Source of the DNA: Lepidonotus clava | Lineage: Eukaryota; Annelida; Polychaeta; Phyllodocida; Polynoidae | Reading direction: 5' to 3' | DNA: 64,000 nt | Assembly: GCA_936440205.1 (NCBI GenBank) | Contig: OW387147.1 | Span: forward strand, 26,685,629-26,749,628 | Shown here: positions 11,801 to 24,290 of the stretch, piece after piece | How positions within the stretch are numbered: the first letter of the stretch is position 1 | How the letters are laid out: every line of letters begins with the position of its first letter | Position numbers and translations under genes: made by a program | The notes under the pieces: model-generated | What the model was told of the DNA's origin: nothing | The model's database searches: none | The model's input: only the letters and a program-made list of their open reading frames with translations

Positions 11801-13182
11801 AACCTGTCCACTCCCATCCACTCCACTCCTAATCCTACCAATCCCTAACCACTTACCCCCACCACGCCCAGCCCCACCCACCTATCACCACGCCCACCCT
11901 CATACTCTCCCACCACATCCACCTAGACTGCACAAAGCCCCTAAAGGTGAGGGCTCTAAATCAACTCCAAACGCCTATCGACTCCAAAGCCTATCGAATT
12001 CAAAGGCCTGTCGACTCCAAAAGCCTATCGACCGGAGAAGATGATGAGAGGGCTCTTCTACCCACTTTTATAAAGTTTTATGGGTGTCATAAGTGAAGAA
12101 ATGAAATTCGTATGTCATCAGTAGACTCTCATCGTCAATTTTCGTCTCAAAATGAAAAGAAATGCCTTTCTCGTATATGCCCAAATTTATATTTGGACGA
12201 TAACAAAGTAATGAACTTTTTTTTTTGCTGATTTCTCTCTTTTTTGAAACAGATATACCAACATTTAGATAAAAAGAATTTCTCTCAATTTGTGATTGTT
12301 GTTCGCCTGGTACTACATTGCATTGTAGAGGATCGGTATATGACTGACATGAAATACAAGATAATCATGATTCTGAATAGTGAACATGTCTCAATGTTAT
12401 AAATTCCTCTGGAATATAAACTGTATTTCCGATCCGGTAACATTTAGAAAGTATCTCCTGTTTCAATTGGTTATGCATTTATTATGCTTTTCTTCCCAGT
12501 TTCATGTTGTTTACCCTCAAAATAGCTTAATAATTTGTAAGTTCTATATTATCCTCATAGTTTTGTATATTCTATTGATGTTCAACATACTGACTATGTA
12601 TCATATGTACTCGGTATATATACCTCATTCACTGTTCTCCCCTAAATATAATGCCTACTTCGCCAAGAGATTCTTAGCTCCCATGGTCTGAGATAAACGT
12701 GTATGATAGAGCTATATAACATATGCTCAAATAATCCCTGTTGAATTTAGTGTTCTTGGAGTCAAGGAGTATAGCTTACAACTCGTATCTTATGATTAAG
12801 TGGAAGGTTGCAGGTGCATGTTGCTATGATGACAGTGCAATACGTAATGCGTTTATTTCTAGACCTGGACTGATATACTCGTGTGGATGTTTACTGTCAC
12901 GGTGGCTTGATTTTTCTAAGCTGCATTGTCTTTTAGACTGCAGACGTTTTCAGTCTGTACCTTTTGTTCGTGCCCCTATGTACTGTGCACATAGAGATCT
13001 GTCTTGACACGCATGCGCTTTGGTATGCATTACTATGTGAACATGCAATGGATGAATAATAAAATGGAAAGACAAAAGAAATGAATTTTGTTGATTTTTC
13101 GTAATCTGTATGCATGACTTGATACAAACCGGGATACAAACATTGTATATTTGGTATAAATAAACCTGTAAAAATAAGAACA
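8802..13182. other. Sulfatase 3' flank and gene-free DNA
   Basis: The only polyadenylation-like hexamer noticed near the sulfatase stop is ATTAAA at 9375-9380, about 570 bp downstream, so the 3' end is uncertain. The rest is AT-rich with no convincing gene. A strongly C-rich, G-poor stretch at about 11735-11935 produces a long but compositionally biased open frame that I do not accept as coding. Confidence 0.5.
11961..12032. repeat. Short degenerate tandem repeat (CCTATCGACTCCAAA)
   Basis: About four imperfect copies, 17-20 bp each, of a unit containing CCTATCGACTCCAAA. The array directly follows the C-rich stretch. It is not in a supported gene. Confidence 0.65.
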
Positions 13183-13325
13183 GAGGCGGATTCAGACATT
13201 TTTAAAGTGAATGGGGGCGCCCTCTATTGTGCTTTCTGTTCGTCACCTCCGCCGGGGGATTACAGTTCAAAAAGTCGATATTTGGCATGAAAAAGGAGGG
13301 GAGCTCTCCCCCCTTAAATCGGCCC
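13183..13325. mobile_element. Possible fragment of the GGCGGAT-ended MITE family
   Basis: The left end AGAGGCGGATTCAGACATTTT resembles the ends at 3319 and 14187, and a GGGGGCGCCCTC block follows as in the 3319 copy. No matching right end was found, so it is incomplete or diverged. Confidence 0.35.
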
Positions 13326-14186
13326 GTTTATGCATCGCAGCCCACCATCTGGGTCTATCTTTTCTAAAATTAGACCGACATAGAACCCCGTATAGTATCA
13401 TCTAGTTTTGAAAAAGGGAATAATACCGGCAAAAATCAATTAGGTTTGATTAAAGAGAATCGAGCAAGAGACGGATTGATAGGTCTGTGTTGCCAAAGGG
13501 AAGAACAACGATGGATGCAAAGGCTATCATCTATCGTCCCATTGGGGCTAAATTTAATGGATTAATTCCAGGATGTACCATATGATCCCACTCCGTCCAA
13601 ATAAAAAAGATTAAAGAGAATCGAGGTGCTCCTTTCCCACTTTTGATACTGTTTATGTCTTATATGTTTCAAAATGTATTACCTGAATGATTATGTTTTC
13701 TTCTGGTAGAACTTATGAATAAGCCGCAACCACATTGTCTATACATAAAGCCTACATTGACCCTTCCCTCCTCTCAAAGGTCGCGGCTTGGAAAAGGCAT
13801 TTTACTCTAATACTCCCCCCCCCCTTTGCCCCCTCCATCCCCCCCTTTTTTTTTTGGGGGGGGGGGGGGCAACATTCAGATTCCGAGGAATAATAGTACA
13901 TGCTGCTAAGATCCCGCGATCATAATAAATAGGTCCAAACCCAGTACTTCTAAGCTTAATTTTGCACAGAGTCGATAACGATTAGAGACAAGCAGGAAAC
14001 TGTGGCATTGAAAGCTGAATTGCGTAAATGATGAGATGCGTAATAATGTGTAATACAAAGACTTAAGATAACATGCATCTTATGTTCGATCATCCCATTA
14101 TTCTAAGAACCCATATTTGTCGTGCCCTTTTATAAATCTACAGAATAAAATGTGTTTTTCTGAACTCAAAGTTCAAGACCGGGCTT
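13326..14186. other. Gene-free DNA with homopolymer runs
   Basis: No coding region is seen. At about 13817-13870, consecutive runs of C, T and G make a potential hairpin or assembly weak point. Confidence 0.5.
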
Positions 14187-14387
14187 CAGGGGCGGATACA
14201 GGGTTTCGAAAAGGGGGTTGATGGTCTGCATCCAGGCCTATATAATCCCCCATATAGGCTAAGTACTAAAACATTACGCATGCACATGCAATGTTTGTCT
14301 ACTATGTGCAGTAAAAGTCTCTACCAAAGCAGGGGGGATGGGGGGGGGAGACCCCTTGGACCCCCCCCCCCACTACACCCGCCCCTG
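14187..14387. mobile_element. Small MITE with CAGGGGCGGAT ends
   Basis: About 201 bp with inverted ends: CAGGGGCGGATACAGGG on the left and, read inward from the right, CAGGGGCGGGTGTAGTG. Long G and C runs lie near the right end. It resembles the 3319-3466 element in its ends and GC-rich subterminal blocks. It has no coding capacity. Confidence 0.6.
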
Positions 14388-15124
14388 TGCCTTGCAGATG
14401 GGGGAATATATTTGTTATCAATAGAATACAGGCTTACGTGAATTGATATGCGATGTGTGAGAAATTTAATAATTTATACTTTAAATGATTGATACTTTTA
14501 CTTCCTAAATTATTAGTTTACCAACCTACTACTGACAATGAACCCATTGGCACAAAGTCTACACCTACTGGATTTTCCTAGAACTAACTTTAGGTTCTAG
14601 CTAACACCATCTGACGGCAAACAAATGTACTATCAAAATGTGGTCAAATATCCATGGGGAAAGCCTATCTGTTTATCTAAGGCCAACCTTTCTAAAACAT
14701 TACGTAATCACAGGAATGTGTCCAATGTTATTTGCTTACAATATTTGAAAAGAATTTTGGCAGTTATTCCTTTTCAGTAAGCATTTGCTCAACCTTTTAA
14801 AAATTGGTTTCTGTGGTAACCTGGAAACCAACTTTAGCAGAAATTTGTCCAATTTGGAACTTTTTCAATCTTTTGCTCATTTTTTTTGATGAAGTTTAAA
14901 GAAGCATAATATTGGTTTTGAATGTTAACGATATCAAACATAATGGAAATTATAGTTCCCTCTATCACATCCCCTCCACAGAGTCCCTCCCACTTCAACC
15001 CTCCCCCTACCCCACACCCAAGTTAAATGGTGTGTAGCTTAGGTAGAGTAAAGGGTGGCTTAACAGGGTGCACGTGTTTGATTGGTGGGAATTGTGAATA
15101 GATTGTTGGAATTTCTTTTTGTAC
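14388..15124. other. Intergenic DNA, no gene seen
   Basis: AT-rich single-copy-looking sequence with no open frame or repeat that I can support. Confidence 0.5.
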
Positions 15125-15167
15125 TAGTGAAATTAAGGCACAATAATTATGTGCCTTAATTTCACTA
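15125..15167. repeat. Perfect hairpin, 17-bp arms
   Basis: Arms at 15125-15141 and 15151-15167 are exact reverse complements around a 9-nt AT spacer. No promoter or terminator context explains it. Confidence 0.9.
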
Positions 15168-15174
15168 CTGGTAA

Positions 15175-15251
15175 ACTTTGTCTGGCAATTTCTCCTCTAC
15201 CCCTTTAATAATTATTATTAAAGGGGTAGAGGAGATATTGCCAGACAAAGT
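15175..15251. repeat. Near-perfect hairpin, about 38-bp arms
   Basis: The 77-bp inverted repeat begins ACTTTGTCTGGCAAT and ends with its reverse complement. The arms differ at one position, and the centre is AATAATTATT-type sequence. It starts only 8 bp after the preceding hairpin. Confidence 0.9.
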
Positions 15252-15388
15252 GAGAGATATGGGGTGAAATGGCATATATATAATCAACTGATGTATTCTT
15301 GATGCTGAAAATTGTTCCCAACCTTGGGTGTTTTACATGTTTTCTGAATTTTCAATAATGCATGAGTATATTTGTTACAGTAGAAAAA

Positions 15389-15461
15389 ATTGTAAAAAAA
15401 AAGTGATTAAATCGACCTACCTACCCTAATTTTTCCAGCCGATATTACCTGAACACAATTT
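15389..15461. mobile_element. Fragment of the TTGTGTTCAGGTAA-ended element
   Basis: Read on the minus strand, this stretch contains TTGTGTTCAGGTAA followed by a GGTAGGTCGAT block. It aligns closely to the left end of the element at 51739-52038. Only one end is present here. Confidence 0.6.
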
Positions 15462-15643
15462 TGTGTTTGCCTTATTGAATATTTATCTTAATATTTAGTA
15501 ATGAAATAAAATGTTCTCCATAAATTAACAAAAAGCCATAAAACTATTATGACATTGTGTATAAATTTTGATTTAGAAAAGATAATCTACTTTAGCTTGG
15601 ACTGATAATATGATCAAGTCATGACTGTTTTCCCCAGACTTTG

Positions 15644-15702
15644 GCGGATTTTGTCAAAAATTGTAACCCATTTAATGGGTTACAATTTTTGACAAAATCC
15701 GC
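15644..15702. repeat. Perfect 59-bp palindrome
   Basis: Two 29-bp arms are exact reverse complements with a single central base at 15673. The start is GCGGATTTTGTC and the end its complement. It is the longest perfect palindrome seen in the window. Confidence 0.95.
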
Positions 15703-16706
15703 AAAATGTTGGCATTTCCATAGTAACCAATTGCAAACATCCAATGTTAAGTAATAGGCCTATGTGGGGGAACATATTTTATAAACATTCCAAATAGAAG
15801 GTTTTTCCAAAGAAATGGAATGTAAATCTGCCCATATCTCCCTAAATATTAGCCTTAGAGTTTAAGATTCAACTCCTTCGGAGCACCATTCTTTGTGCTG
15901 GGTCACATAATTATTATATCTTTATGATCGTTCTCTGTTTATTTTATATCCTATCCTTTTATATTTCATTATTTGCAAATAATATAAAATAACCAAATAT
16001 CACCCATGTAGCGCGATGGTAGAAGGTAAAACGAACACTTTGAGGTCGTGCCCAGAGAGGATATAACCAACTACATCGTTATTTTGTGTCATGAAACAAG
16101 TAAAATTGAACATGTCATCCTTTAAGTCATCAATTTCTTTTATTTCCATTCGATAGGAGGGATGATTCAATTATCGATATGATAGCAAAGAAAAGACAAG
16201 TAAGGCTTTACAGGTTAGAAGAACATGTATTTTCATCATTTGGAACGCACAATAAATATACATGTATTGGTGTATAAAAGTCCACTGTAACTTCACATCT
16301 AATGCTTCTTCTTGTAATTGTAATATGGACGATGATTATAAAAGCTGCGATATTTGGTTTGACTATATTATACAGTCTATATGACTATTTATCATATTTT
16401 AACTATCCTGTCCTTGACTACTATGTGTTGCACAGGTCATATGGGAGACATGAATTTTTATACACAGATTGCAGATGAAACCGTAAAAATGTAAATTATA
16501 CACCAGTTGCATATTAGACAATCATACTCATGAAGTTATACCTAAGACACAATAATAGGACCGTTAAGTAACCTTGCTCCTCTCAATGCCATGTATGATC
16601 ATTCATGTCGTCGTAAAAACAGGAAGGAAAAATACTAAAGTACTTGCCTCCACCGGCCCATATTGTTTATGCATTTAATGGAAGGGTCCAAGGCCAATGT
16701 TGTTAA
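15703..16706. other. Intergenic DNA, no gene seen
   Basis: No supported coding region, RNA gene or repeat in this AT-rich stretch. Confidence 0.5.
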
Positions 16707-16710
16707 TTAA

Positions 16711-17562
16711 GACGCTATCCTACAATAGACAATATAAAACAAAATGCTTTCACTTAGCAATAGTTATATAAGGGAGCTCAACTACAAGAAATCTAATTGA
16801 CAAAAGATTGAAGATGCTAAGCCACAAAAGCTGCTAATTGACAAAAGAGTTGTATGTTTATTGATACCACAGACCATATATATAGTCACTCACACAGTAT
16901 GCATCTCCATTCACACACCGATCAGGAGAAACGCACGCTAACACACAATACTATTTCTCATCCATTCACCTACTGTTAATTTAAGTTTCTGAGTTCGTAG
17001 TTTAGACATTACTTGACAGGTGAGGTGGTGCCATTGGCACTCTGAGCTTTCAAAATGTAATGAGTACCTTATCGTATCCATACACCTCATTTTGTACTTG
17101 TAAAAGACAAGAAAATAATGTCTCATTTCGAAATAATTATATTCATGAAAACAGACGTAATCATGGTAAAAGAGACGTAGTCCCAGTGAATGCCCTGGGC
17201 CATTATCACTTCTTTATTATTGGGAGGTGTTGGGTGAAGTTGCCAGCAGTATACCCTGGCATATACACGGCCTATCTTAGGGGACACGCCTTGTCAGTTT
17301 GTTGACACCTTGTCCGTGTTGCCAGTGGCCTCACAACTAATGTAACTGTCTCCCTACTTTTCCCAACCACCACTTTACCAGCTTTATAAAATCGTATGAG
17401 GTAGCATCCATTTGCAGGATATAAGTAGGAGGCTGATGCTATCCAACAGACAGGTTTGTTGGATAGCCTGCTCGTCTGTTTCTTGGCTAGTTTTCTTCAG
17501 TCTGACGCCAAGTGACATATAGAAACTTTTTGTTGGATAGCGTCCATTTGTAGGATAGCGTC
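16711..17562. mobile_element. Non-autonomous TTAA-flanked DNA element
   Basis: The 852-bp element lies between TTAA duplications at 16707-16710 and 17563-17566. The terminal inverted repeat is GACGCTATCCTACAA at both ends. The right end carries a second, inward copy of GGATAGCGTCC. Further GATGCTATCC and GGATAGCC words lie at about 17400-17475, one pair forming a hairpin. TTAA targeting is typical of piggyBac-like and some other superfamilies, but the tip does not begin with the CCC usual for piggyBac. No transposase frame is present, so it would be mobilised in trans. Confidence 0.75.
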
Positions 17563-17566
17563 TTAA

Positions 17567-20273
17567 CAAATGTCACCGTATTGATTTGAGAAGTCTAAGT
17601 ACTAGTCCATTCGTAATACAGCAGAACTAATAGGGGCACCTGCTAAAAACGACACAGTTCGTACACATACTGTAACACAGCATACACACATTATAATGAC
17701 ATTACACATTCATTGTACTTTTTAACATAATCGGCATCTAACATATGCTTATGTTCACTCTTCACATTGGTTCCTCTTAATACTTACACCCTCCTTTCTC
17801 TTACTGACAAGTGTCCACACCACACCCAGTATGCACTTACACCGTCAGCATTGTGAACTCACATTGTCTAATGTCTAGAAGCACATAGTTGAGGCAATGA
17901 GCTATTTGCACTTGGACACATGTACGCTTACATAAGTCTGCTGCGAGATGGGGCACGTACGATTACAGACATGTATACTTACACCTAATTAACTCAAGGC
18001 ACAGGCCTATATACTTACACCTAATAAACTCAGTCTTCTTAATAACAGTCATATAAGTAGACGTGCCATTTTTGTAAGATTGTTGACCATTTTTGTAAGT
18101 GTACATACCGTTTTTGTTGGCCTAAGTGGTGTTCTGTTCGTATACATGCCATGGGACCCAAGTGCCATCAGAGTGCAAATACCCTCTTCAATAGTTTGGT
18201 AACTCTCCAATCAGTAAAGTGACATAACAAGCCCATTTGACAAGGAACGTCAGCGTACCTAACAATAGCCGTCATCAAACCATATTGAGAGCCACCATAA
18301 AAAAACGACGTCATTAGAAGAGTAACACGATGAAAATAATGCGCATAATGTAAACAAACGAAGCAAACACTGTGGTGAAAGGGGTAGTGTCAGCAAACAT
18401 GGAAAAAATTATGCGAACGATATATGAATGACGTACAAAAATCACGCTGTTCACATGGCCGATTTGCCTGCCTACAATGTGAGTTTGCCTAATGACAAAA
18501 GGCAATTTCTTCAGTGATTCAATAAGAAAGTTAATGATCGATGGTTCAGAATATGGAAGCACATTTAAATTGGCTAACAATGGCGAGGAAACGAATGTGA
18601 CAGTTCTGTACGCATGAACTTCTATAACACGGTTAAATAGCTTAATTGAGACTTACACTGAATACTGTAAAATGGACAGAAGAGTTGAATAATTCTCTTT
18701 AAATCAAATAATAAACCTATGTGAACTGTCCTATGTTCTTTGCTAGATAAGATTTACTAGGCCCACTTTACTGCGTCAGTAGTATTAAACTGAGGTATAT
18801 CTACGACACCTACAAACGTGCATTTCTTTACATTAGACCTACAAATGGGTTAGTTAATCAGTCAAATAAATACTTTCCTCACTTCCATAGGGTTATAATA
18901 TTGCTGTAAGTTTTTTCATGTAAAATCTAAACTAGAAATGCAATTAATCTTCCTTTGATTATGATATAACAGGATACTAATTACGTTGAAATCTATACTT
19001 ATTGTTATCAGCAATGGCAAATGTACTCCTAAAATGACCCAATCTCGCCATTATATCCAAAGTTATACATGACACTTTGTCACTAGTTAGTCTCCAAGGG
19101 TGGAATTGTGCGTTGCTTAAAAGCCACCGGACTAGAATCCGAGTATCTTCTCATCCATTTCTCAGGTGTGTTCTCCCATGAGAGTAATAGCTTAAGTAAT
19201 TTTATCATTGCTCCAGAGAAGCAACCAGTCTGCTCAATAGGGAGAGGCGAATGAGAAAGACAAGGGCTACCATTCCAGGAGATATGTCAGTATGAAATTT
19301 TTTGATAGTATAGGTTAAAAAAACACAGACATTTTAGTTGCCGCCTTCGTCGGTCCATACAATCAAACTAAATATATCCAACTAGTTTTTTGAAAGTAAC
19401 ACAGCTATCTTTTTTTTCCGGAAAGGAATGAAAGTAGTCAGCTGTACAATTACCATTCTATTTGTATTACTTCAGTGTATACATCTTATCAAAATTACTT
19501 GGAAGTATGACATGTATATTCCGATTGTTTTCTTCCATAATTTCCCTCTTTTTTTTCGCCCCATTTTCCTGTTTGATAAACGTCAAACAGTAGCATAATA
19601 GCGTATGGTCTATTTTGATATCCTTAGCGTTTTCTTTATGAGAATAGGGCAGACGTTCTTTCCATCATAATAATGCTGAGTTTACTCGTTCTAATACAGG
19701 TAGGATATGTTATAAATATACAGTTTCTGGGGATGGATTCACATGCACGTTTGCAGGCAATGATTAATGACAATATTCACTAATAATGACTGATGCAATG
19801 GTGTGTTTTCACGCCCGTCGACTTCACATACCAACTTATTGGGAAACTATATAATCACATTTACCAAGTTCAAACAAAGGTTAGTGGTTGTCTTTGATCC
19901 GACGGGAATAATCAAGTGTTGATTATACTACTATTGGCACAGTATTGATGTCTGTGCACAGGGACTTTGACATAATGGAATTTCTTAGAGTCTCCTCATA
20001 AATGTTTGTCTTTCCAGAAGACAACATAAGCGTCTGTTGGAACTAAATGTCAATGGTTTTCCCAATTTGATGAGATTATTTCATCTGAACAGTCTAAAAG
20101 ATGGAAATATTGTCCATGCAGTAATATTTGAGAAGACAACTCATTCAACTCCGACAAAGTCTAAATATAATATGTTGCTCCTTTATATATGCAAATATAA
20201 TACACATTGAACCATATATACATATATATGAAGTCGGCGAGGATGTCCAGCTTTCTCGCCACTAATCATTTCT
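17567..20273. other. Gene-free DNA, 3' flank of the glycosyltransferase gene
   Basis: There are only short frames. A pair of 25-30 bp direct repeats containing ATACTTACACCTAAT lies at about 17968-18030. No clear AATAAA on the minus strand was found close to the stop at 20274. Confidence 0.5.
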
Positions 20274-23200
20274 TCAGTCAACATCTCCTTTGATTATTTG
20301 TGGATGGCCGAAGTATATAGTCCGCGCCATCTCGCCAAAGGTGTTGTTCATGGTTTTAATAGTTTCAGGATCAGGCTCAATCCCGTTATAATACGGACTC
20401 ATATCCTTCCAGATCCGATACCAAGTATGCACTGCATAGTTATCGGTCCAGTTGAACCTATTCGGTCCCCAGAGCCGGTCCAGTTCCTTGAAGTTGGGCC
20501 GGTTCAGCTTATACTTCTCCACGTGGCAGAGGTGGGGGTACCTCCGGGCCAGATTAGCAGGAACCTGCCCTGTGTTATAAGCCCACTCCTCCATGCGGTA
20601 ATCGTCCAGGTAGGAGTTAATCCACATGGTCAGGAAGAAGGAGGACTTCTCACAGAGAATCACACTGCCACACGCCTTGGTCTCCGTCTCCATGCCAATA
20701 ACGCAGCTATGGCGGCGCAGATCGTCAAACGGTCGCGTCACGAGTACGTCAAAGTCTAGGTAGATCCCTCCATACTCCATGAGGATCTTGACCCTGTCCA
20801 CGTTGGAGTGGGACGTGTAGAACATGGGGGCCTTGACGGGCTCCCCGAAGAGGTAGGTCGGGGGGTCCCGGTACTTGACTTTGAACCGTGGCAGGTTACG
20901 GATGTACTCCCAGTAAGGCCCCACCGGCTCCCGGTCCGTGTGGAAGTACATGACGTCTGGTTGGAGCACCTGGGATAAAGTAGAGGGGAAAAGAGAATTT
21001 AGTTTTTTTCCGCTCATGCTTGGTGTGCTTCTCTGGTTAGTAACGTGTCAGCATTCACAGATTCAATATTGATAAGTTAGTTCGCCCTTCATGATTCATG
21101 AATTCTATTGGTAAAAAAATTAATAGGCTTGCCTGGTATGATTTTTGTAAACATAAGGCTTTATGAACAAAATCAATTAATTTGTTTGAAGAACTGACAA
21201 TTTTAGAAAGTCGGGGTGGGGAAAGAGCAACCTTGGGTGATCCTAAAACTTCATGAGTTGATCAAATTTATAATTTAGATACCAAAGAATTCGATTTTAG
21301 GCATTTTGGCAGACTTTTGGCGATCAAACTACAATTCAGAATGCCTTGCAGGTCCAGCAATTCCTGATTCCTTTGTTCTAGAGCAGCAGCAGAAAGCAGT
21401 TGAAATCTACTGATTTAGCTCGTTACCAGTGATCCTACAAACTCAAGGACATACAGAAATAGAAGGTTGTCACCAGCAAATGCTCGATGCAGTCGTTTCT
21501 GTGACTACCGGCAAATATAGCATGTAGACAATACCATCCTGGCAAACTCGGGCTCAGAATGAACCTGGAAAAGCACATAATAAAGGGTCATAAGATACGT
21601 AATCGTAGATGATGGTTAGATTTCGAAGTCAAATTGATAAAACCTATAGGCCTAGATGTTTTCAACAATCAGCAATCAATGGACCTCCTAAGATTTCCAA
21701 ATGTTTTTGAATTGTGATAGACACAAGTATCTCCAATCAATCATTGACGTGCATTATGAGAGGGAAATGTATATTAAAGAAGTATTTCATGAGTTTCAGA
21801 TACTTTGAAACATATTCTATCCTTTCAATTAACTATTGGCTGTTCACATATCTCAGATATTGAAATTACCCTATTTGAAAACTAGAATTTTCTATCTCAA
21901 AACCTGATTGGTTGGACTATGGATTGGTTTTGATGAGCCTTTTATAGAATAAAAGCAATTGCAGTACCTGACCTTTCAATCTAGGTAAATTCCAAACTTG
22001 TAATTTCATTAAACATGAAAAAGTGTTTAAAATAACGACATTAATTTTGACCTATGACAGCAACCCAAACATGATGATGATGCTTTCTTTATACAAGCAT
22101 ACAGATGTACATTATTAGCATACATGTATAAGTGTATGTAACCATCACAAACGGTTATGATGGCAATATTTGTTTATACTTTCCCATCAAAAAATCTTGT
22201 AGATAGCTATTATAGGTAAGTGTATTTGAAAAATGAAGAAGAGGCCAGAAATAAGCAAAATAGTTGGGCATAAGGAGGAGGATGGGGGTGGGGGGTCCCA
22301 TTCGGCTGCCAAATAATGCTATATTTCATAATGTTACACGTTATTGACCATGTCAAAATAGTTTGTGTACATCCTTTACTTATGTGTCACCAAGGGGCCT
22401 TCCTTTAAGTATCTACGCATTTAATGGTGGGGTGGGGTTGGAAGGAACGGAGTCTGACGCATGTTGCTGTGTCGAATTTAGGTGTGGTGTATAGTGTCTA
22501 TTTCAAAATGTCTAAACCCATGACAGTTATCTTAATTGTGGATAAAGTTATACTGTTCATTGGGTGATAGATCTTGGTGTTGATTCTAAGGGGAGTATAA
22601 AAATAGTCATGATAAATCTTTGTTTCAACACAAAAACGTGTCATGATAGAATAGATATGGATGGATAAGTAGAACCCAAAATCTCACCTTATGTGCACTA
22701 AGCACACTTAACATCTGGTTAAACTTGATGGGGACGGACTGCGTGTTGTACCAGATGTAGTGAACGATGTTGGGGATCTTAAACTCGGCCTTCTTCTCCT
22801 TGGAGGACGACGTGGTTGACGTACAGGGACAGTTGGTATTGCTGTCCCCTAACAACGTCCTTCCGGCCGAGATGTGTGACGCATGCGCGTTGTGACTGTC
22901 GGTGACGTCCGACCTGAGCTTCATGTGGAAGACCCCAAAGATGAAGGCCCCCAGGTTGAGTAGGAGGACGACCTTCAGGATGGGCAGCAGCTGGAAAAGG
23001 GCAAAGTTTGGACCTTTAATTTTGAAAGGAATATGCAAAATGGCACATGAAGGTTCATTAGCCTTAAGGCCTTAAAATTTAGGCCCACGATCTATCCACA
23101 CAGGATAAATTTAGAATAATAAAAAATACCATTCATGCAGTGACTAATGTATAAGGGTGGAGTCCCCTATAGCAGATGTACTTTGTTAAATGTACCTTTA

Positions 23201-23805
23201 ACTAACAATACAATTGAGACGTATCGTGCACCATATCAATGGAAATGGTTTCCCCTGTCTTACAGACATTTTTCATTAGCGTGCCGCCCTGCTAGCGGTG
23301 TACTCTGGACCAACGAGAGTAGAAGGGACCCTTTTACTCTCAATGTCTGAACCAATGGCTTGGGGGAATGGGCTCAGGCTAAGGTCTTGGGTACAAGGCA
23401 TCTATAGGAGGGTCCGGTGGGCAGACTCATGGGAAACGTGTATATTGATTAAGGGAAAATAGGAATATTCTTTCCCCTTTGTGAAGGATGATTTATGTTC
23501 TAAATGCGCTGATACCAAACTGCGCACTCTTTCTAAAGCAATGATTTATAAGACGAATATCCAATCAGTGAAAGGGCTTGGAAGCTTTGCCAATCCATTT
23601 GAGCAGATAGGAGCCAGACATGCAGCAAATAGCTTATAGAACGACTCATTATTTTCCGGAGATTGCTTGTCACACAATCATCATTCAATGGAAGTTTGCA
23701 CATGTCAGTGGTATGGGAGTTTACCGATGGCGGGACATACCACCCATATACCTTAAAATGACAAATATTACCTACCCGAGCGTTGGCCACCAGCTGGATC
23801 TTCAT
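20274..23805 (-). CDS. Type II membrane glycosyltransferase with DXD motif (Gly_transf_sug/GT32-like), three coding exons
   Basis: Three exons with consensus junctions encode 342 residues: 23805-23776 (10 codons), 22990-22688 (101 codons) and 20969-20274 (231 codons plus stop). All joins are phase 0. The donors are CGG/GTAGGT and AAG/GTGAGA; the acceptors are TTTTCCAG and TATCCCAG. The protein has a short cytosolic start, a membrane anchor at about residues 11-33, a Ser/Thr/Cys-rich stem, then a catalytic domain starting IPNIVHYIWYN. The metal and nucleotide-sugar motif is YLDFDV, with Asp183 and Asp185, preceded by RVKILMEYGGI. Late conserved blocks are WTDNYAVHTWYR and FGEMARTIYFG. This layout suits a Golgi enzyme that transfers a sugar from a nucleotide donor; the donor and acceptor are unknown. 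A splice acceptor only 12 bp before the ATG shows that a non-coding leader exon lies further upstream. The family assignment is good; the specific activity is not claimed. Confidence 0.85.
20970..22687. other. Intron 2 of the glycosyltransferase gene
   Basis: A 1718-bp intron with GT-AG ends on the minus strand. It is AT-rich, and I see no repeat or nested gene in it. The intron between coding exons 1 and 2 is 22991-23775 and likewise shows nothing further. Confidence 0.75.
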
Positions 23806-24109
23806 CTTCTCGTTTTTCTGAAAGTAGAAACATTATGACCTTTATTATGTTTGTCATTTCAAAACGGTGATGTATAGAACAAACAATTGTTTGATGCCTT
23901 ATCTATATTACATGGAATCTGGTATATAAACGTATATATATCTTCTGCACATCTTTGCATTACCTCATGTTTAGAAACGTTTTGATCAATTTCTGTTCTC
24001 TGGCACAAGTTAATGTAGCTGTCGTAACTTCAGTTTGTTTACAGGCTTTATCAGAGTATTGAATAGATTGTTTCTATATTGAGGCTATGGTGACTTTCCA
24101 AGGTGAATA

Positions 24110-24290
24110 TATAATGTTCAGGGAGGATAGGGACCAATGAGGGTACATAGGCCTTGCCCACAGCCATACTGCTGCACAATCAGGGCCCAATCTTACCCTG
24201 TCACTGATCCAAACTAGTAGATCGCCAATAAGAAGGCAAGCCATACCAGATCTACAGCCCCCAACCCTCTCACCTCTCCACTCAAGGTCA
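24110..24290. repeat. Possible dispersed repeat, copy A
   Basis: A core of about 60 bp from 24197 (CACTGATCC, ACTAGTAGAT, CCAATAAGAAGGCA) matches the 31241-31300 region at roughly two thirds of positions by eye. Boundaries are uncertain and no terminal repeats are seen. Confidence 0.3.

Noticed and set aside
11619-12044. 141-codon frame on the plus strand
   Set aside because: It exists because the DNA is C-rich and G-poor there. The product is low-complexity Pro/His/Thr and has no domain or splice context.
12380-12691. 103-codon plus-strand frame rich in Leu/Ile/Phe
   Set aside because: The hydrophobicity follows from T-rich DNA. No motif or splice evidence was found.
20298-20759. 153-codon plus-strand frame over the glycosyltransferase
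   Set aside because: It is an antisense shadow of the third coding exon, which has family motifs on the minus strand.
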